Source: Rhodospirillales bacterium (GTDB taxonomy: Bacteria > Pseudomonadota > Alphaproteobacteria > Rhodospirillales > Shumkoniaceae). From it: a DNA stretch of 64,000 nucleotides. The position numbers and the translations under genes are program-made. How positions within the stretch are numbered: the stretch's first letter is position 1; each line of letters opens with the position of its first letter. Of the stretch, positions 61,155 to 64,000 are shown one piece after another. The stretch is taken from positions 62,001 through 126,000 of the forward strand of contig JAHDSF010000018.1 of NCBI GenBank assembly GCA_018432935.1, given 5' to 3'. Below the pieces are notes generated by a model that saw only the letters and a program-made list of their open reading frames with translations, had not been told where the DNA came from and made no database searches.

Positions 61155-62023
61155 GGCGGCAGGATCCCGTAGCGGAAGGCGATCCACAGCTTCTCGGGCT
61201 TGGTCAGCGACACCCGCTCGCGGAAGCGGTCCCAACCGCGCGCCTTCAGCTTGGCAAATACCCGCTCGTAGGCCCCCATCATCATCACTGCGGGACGCAT
61301 CGCCCGCCGGTCTCCCGACGCCAGCAGGGTGTGGGCCTCGGCAAAGCGCCGGCTGGCGATCTCGGCCAGATCGGCGCAGACGCCACCGGTCTTCGGGGAG
61401 GCCAGCACCGAGGGCATGTCGTCGACGTCGATCCCACAGGCGCGCAACCGCTCGAAGGGCAGGTACAGGCGGTCACGCATGGCATCCTCCTCGATGTCGC
61501 GCAGGATGTTGGTGAGCTGGAGGGCCTCGCCCAGCGCCTTGGCCACGGCATCACCAAAGCCGCATTCGGCTCCGAAGACGCAGTTGGACAGCCGGCCGAC
61601 GGCGCACGCCACGCGGTCGCAGTACAGAGACAACTCGGCGTCGTCGCGGATCCGCACCCGCGTACGGGCATCCATCTCCATGCCGTCGATGACGGCAAGG
61701 AAGTCGGCCTTGCGGAAGGTCGGACCCGAGAGCCCGACGGCGCTTTCGTGGAGCAGGACGGTGATGGGATGATGCGGCGCCCCCGAAAACAGATCCTCGA
61801 CCTCTCCGCGCCATTCCGCCAGCTGCCGAAGCTTGTCCTCGACAGGAGAATCGCCGTCGGCGATGTCGTCGACGGCGCGGCAGAACGCGTACACGGCATA
61901 CATGGTGATCCGGCGCTGCAACGGAAGCTTGCGCATGCCCCAATAGAACGACGAACCGGAGCCGCGCACCGCCTGCGTCACGTACAGCTCGGCGTCCCGC
62001 CGGTCCACGGTCGAAGCTTCCAT
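61151..62023 (-). CDS. hpnD: Presqualene diphosphate synthase HpnD
   Basis: 290-aa trans-isoprenyl diphosphate synthase-like enzyme condensing two farnesyl diphosphates to presqualene diphosphate. Both Asp-rich motifs are present: FCRAVDDIADGD and LTNILRDIEEDAMRDRLYLP. ATG 62023 overlaps the hpnB stop by one base (TGATG) and the gene overlaps hpnE by 4 bp. Length is normal. Confidence 0.95.
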   Translation of the reverse strand: MEASTVDRRDAELYVTQAVRGSGSSFYWGMRKLPLQRRITMYAVYAFCRAVDDIADGDSPVEDKLRQLAEWRGEVEDLFSGAPHHPITVLLHESAVGLSGPTFRKADFLAVIDGMEMDARTRVRIRDDAELSLYCDRVACAVGRLSNCVFGAECGFGDAVAKALGEALQLTNILRDIEEDAMRDRLYLPFERLRACGIDVDDMPSVLASPKTGGVCADLAEIASRRFAEAHTLLASGDRRAMRPAVMMMGAYERVFAKLKARGWDRFRERVSLTKPEKLWIAFRYGILPP

Positions 62024-63195
62024 CACCTGGCCCCACCCTTCCGCTCGTAGCGGCGCCCTTTCCAGGCGTTGCCGAGCCCGCGCCAATGCCGTCGCGCCGA
62101 ATCCATGGTCATCAAGGTGTAAAGCAACGCCGCCAACGGCAGACAGGCGGCAAACATGGGCTTTTGCCCATAAAGGCGCAACGTCGGAAGATAAGTCCTT
62201 GCCATCAGCACCCAGGCAGCCGCGCACATCAAGGCGGGCCAGGGTGCCGCGGAGGCGAGTCCCGCCACAAGGCCCAGAGGCGGGACCAGATAGGTGAGCG
62301 CCATGCCCGCTACCGTGCCCGCAAGCAGCACGCCCGAGTGCCCGAGCTGGACGAACGCGGTCCGCGCCACCATCCGCCAGATCTCGCCCAGGCTGTCGTA
62401 GGCGCGCAGGCTTTCGGCGTCCTCGGTCAGGCCGAGCCACAGCACACCGCGCGCCGCCTTGATGGCGGCGGCCAGCGCGACGTCGTCGATGACGCGGCCG
62501 CGGATCGCCGCCACGCCGCCCGCCCTCTCCAAGGCAGCCCGGCGCACCAGCATGCAGCCCCCGGCTGCCGCCGCAGTCCTGCGGCGCGGGTCGTTGACCC
62601 AGGGAAACGGATAAAGCTTCTGGAAGAAGTACACGAACGCGGGGATCAGCAGCCGTTCCCAGAGGCTCTCGCAGCGCAGGCGGACCATCAGCGAGACCAG
62701 ATCCAGGCCCTCGGCTTCGGCCTTCGCCTCCAGCCGTGCCAGAAGATCACCCGCATGAACGATGTCCGCGTCCGTCAGCAGCAGGAACTCCGCTTCCGGC
62801 AGCCTCCAGGCCGCCTCTTCGACGCCCTGATGGACGGCCCACATCTTGCCGGTCCAGCCGGCCGGCAATGGCTTGCCTTCGAGCACTATCAGCCGGGTGT
62901 CCCCGGCCGCCGCAAGTCTTGCCTCCGCGGCGGTGCCGTCGCTGCTGCCGTCGTCGACGACAATGACCAGGATCCTCCCGGTGTGGCGTTGGCCGAGCAG
63001 CGAGCGCACGGTGGCCGCGATCGTGGCCGCCTCGTTGCGCGCCGGAACGACGCATGCGACCGCCGCATCGCCGGTTCCTTCCGCGCTGTCGCCCAGCCGC
63101 GGTCGAGCCTTCCAGAAATCGCCGTGAAACCAGGTAAGGACGACCCAGATCCCGAGCGACGCGGCGGCCAGCAGCGAAAGCGTCAGCGCGGCCAT
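62023..63195 (-). CDS. hpnB: Hopanoid-associated family 2 glycosyltransferase HpnB
   Basis: 390-aa membrane glycosyltransferase. An N-terminal TM (about 3-22), a GT2 domain (VACVVPARNEAATIAATVRSLL; VDDGSSDGTAAEARL; LLTDADIVHAGD with the metal-binding DxD) and C-terminal TM segments (about 290-370). HpnB sits in many hopanoid loci; acceptor and sugar are not established. ATG 63195 overlaps hpnC by 13 bp; the longer frame through hpnC is rejected. Confidence 0.92.
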   Translation of the reverse strand: MAALTLSLLAAASLGIWVVLTWFHGDFWKARPRLGDSAEGTGDAAVACVVPARNEAATIAATVRSLLGQRHTGRILVIVVDDGSSDGTAAEARLAAAGDTRLIVLEGKPLPAGWTGKMWAVHQGVEEAAWRLPEAEFLLLTDADIVHAGDLLARLEAKAEAEGLDLVSLMVRLRCESLWERLLIPAFVYFFQKLYPFPWVNDPRRRTAAAAGGCMLVRRAALERAGGVAAIRGRVIDDVALAAAIKAARGVLWLGLTEDAESLRAYDSLGEIWRMVARTAFVQLGHSGVLLAGTVAGMALTYLVPPLGLVAGLASAAPWPALMCAAAWVLMARTYLPTLRLYGQKPMFAACLPLAALLYTLMTMDSARRHWRGLGNAWKGRRYERKGGAR

Positions 63196-64000
63196 GGCGA
63201 AATGCCCCGCCGCAGCACTGACAGCGCCCCGCCGGCACAACTGGCGGCGTAGACCCATTTCGACAGTACCAGGCGCGGACCGAGGGGATCGCCCGCCTCC
63301 AGGCGGTCGAGCAGGCGATCGGCGATACGGATGATGCCCGCGGCTTCCATCGCCAGCCTGCGGCTGCGCAGCCCTTCGGGCAAGGGCCGGGCGGTTTCCA
63401 TCAACGTGCGGGTCGCGGCGACGGTGCGATCGAGCACCCTCCGCAAAGCCGGTGTGGCGGCTGCCTGGCCGAGATCGCCGATCGAGCCGCCTTCGGCGAC
63501 GAACCAGCTCTCCGGCAGATAGACGCGATCGAGCTGCCGGTAGTCGTCGCCGCAATCCTGAAGATGGTTGATGACCTGAAGCGCCATGCACAGAGCGTCG
63601 GAAGCCGCATAGCCGTCGCTGCTGCCGCCATGGAGATCGAGCAGAAAACGGCCGACCGGGGCTGCAGAGAGAATGCAGTAGCCGATCAGATCGTCCCAGT
63701 CGCGGTAGCGCAGCTTGACGGCGTCCATCTTGAACGCCTGCAGGAGGTCGACGCAGTGCCGGGAATCGACTCCGCTTGCCGCAAGGCTTTCCCGCATCCG
63801 CTCCGCCTTGGCCACCGGCTGGCCGGCGGAGCGGCCCAGCAGAGCCGCCTCGAAGGCATCGAGACGGGCGACCTTCTCCGCGGCGGCAAGGCTGGGGCTG
63901 TCGGCGATGTCGTCGGCGGCACGGGCGAAGGCATAGAACGTGGCAACGTGCGGACGAGCGGCCGCAGGCAGCAGCCAGGAGCCGACGGGGAAGTTCTCGT
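63183..64000 (-). CDS. hpnC: Hydroxysqualene synthase HpnC, 5' end beyond window
   Basis: Partial: about 272 codons are visible and the frame is still open at 64000, starting mid-gene with ENFPVGSWLLPAA, a conserved N-terminal stretch of HpnC, so only about ten residues are missing. Asp-rich motif FARAADDIADSP and second motif INHLQDCGDDYRQLDRVYLP are present. HpnC converts presqualene diphosphate to hydroxysqualene. It is the first visible gene of the operon hpnC-B-D-E-shc-hpnG. An ATG at 63815 is internal. Confidence 0.93.
   Translation of the reverse strand, partial: ENFPVGSWLLPAAARPHVATFYAFARAADDIADSPSLAAAEKVARLDAFEAALLGRSAGQPVAKAERMRESLAASGVDSRHCVDLLQAFKMDAVKLRYRDWDDLIGYCILSAAPVGRFLLDLHGGSSDGYAASDALCMALQVINHLQDCGDDYRQLDRVYLPESWFVAEGGSIGDLGQAAATPALRRVLDRTVAATRTLMETARPLPEGLRSRRLAMEAAGIIRIADRLLDRLEAGDPLGPRLVLSKWVYAASCAGGALSVLRRGISPWPR

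Noticed and set aside
1..64000. CRISPR arrays, insertion sequences, integrase genes or att-like repeats
   Set aside because: No regularly spaced repeats, transposase motifs or integrase genes were seen on either strand; composition is uniform across the window.

Overview
The window is very GC-rich, gene-dense DNA from what is almost certainly an alphaproteobacterium, most likely of the Rhodospirillales in the broad sense. This is inference. It rests on a large hopanoid locus, the sdhE-mfd/recG arrangement, a DUF502 membrane protein, a TauE-TIGR02186 pair, a Calvin-type class II aldolase and an alphaproteobacterial RpoH. About 52 protein genes are supported. I found no rRNA or tRNA gene, insertion sequence, prophage or CRISPR array. 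The first gene (DsbA-like) and the last (hpnC) run off the window ends.

Layout. 1-6.5 kb: partial DsbA-family gene, then mfd and sdhE divergent from recG (DNA repair, SDH flavinylation). 6.5-10.2 kb: a secreted single-Cache protein with its own promoter, a chemoreceptor, DUF502 and NUDIX. 10.2-16.7 kb: a type I secretion operon (two ABC half-transporters with altered signature motifs, an HlyD adaptor) preceded by a secreted two-domain protein. 16.8-22.2 kb: an ACT-domain regulator, a PAS-GGDEF-EAL protein, then TauE, TIGR02186 and a universal stress protein. 22.2-27.1 kb: rpe, fba, and a large acyl-CoA-synthetase/GNAT fusion. 27.1-32.8 kb: a LacI-controlled ABC importer operon ending in a metallophosphoesterase, with a palindromic operator over the -35 box. 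32.9-40.6 kb: DM13 protein, CHASE2 adenylate cyclase, a second type I secretion pair with canonical motifs, an MBL hydrolase and a SAM hydroxide adenosyltransferase. 40.6-45.4 kb: a Gld-like ABC-2 operon with GldG-like and DUF4340 proteins. 45.5-46.7 kb: rpoH with a strong terminator and a roughly 200-nt leader.

From about 46.8 kb to the end lies a hopanoid and outer-membrane-lipid region. HpnC, HpnD and HpnE make squalene from farnesyl diphosphate. The squalene-hopene cyclase makes hopene, HpnH adds the adenosyl side chain, and HpnG removes adenine. IspH supplies isoprenoid precursor, and HpnA, HpnB, a GT4 glycosyltransferase and a PIG-L deacetylase are candidates for side-chain sugar chemistry. 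HpnN (RND), two tandem MlaC-like proteins and an MlaA protein are candidates for moving hopanoid or lipid to the outer membrane. The most novel-looking element is the GT4 plus PIG-L pair fused by overlap to hpnN. It could be a non-homologous replacement of the known HpnI/HpnK aminosugar branch.

Start codons were chosen from ribosome-binding sites, operon overlaps and remembered family N-termini. No database search was possible, so family names come from recognising motifs and overall sequence character.
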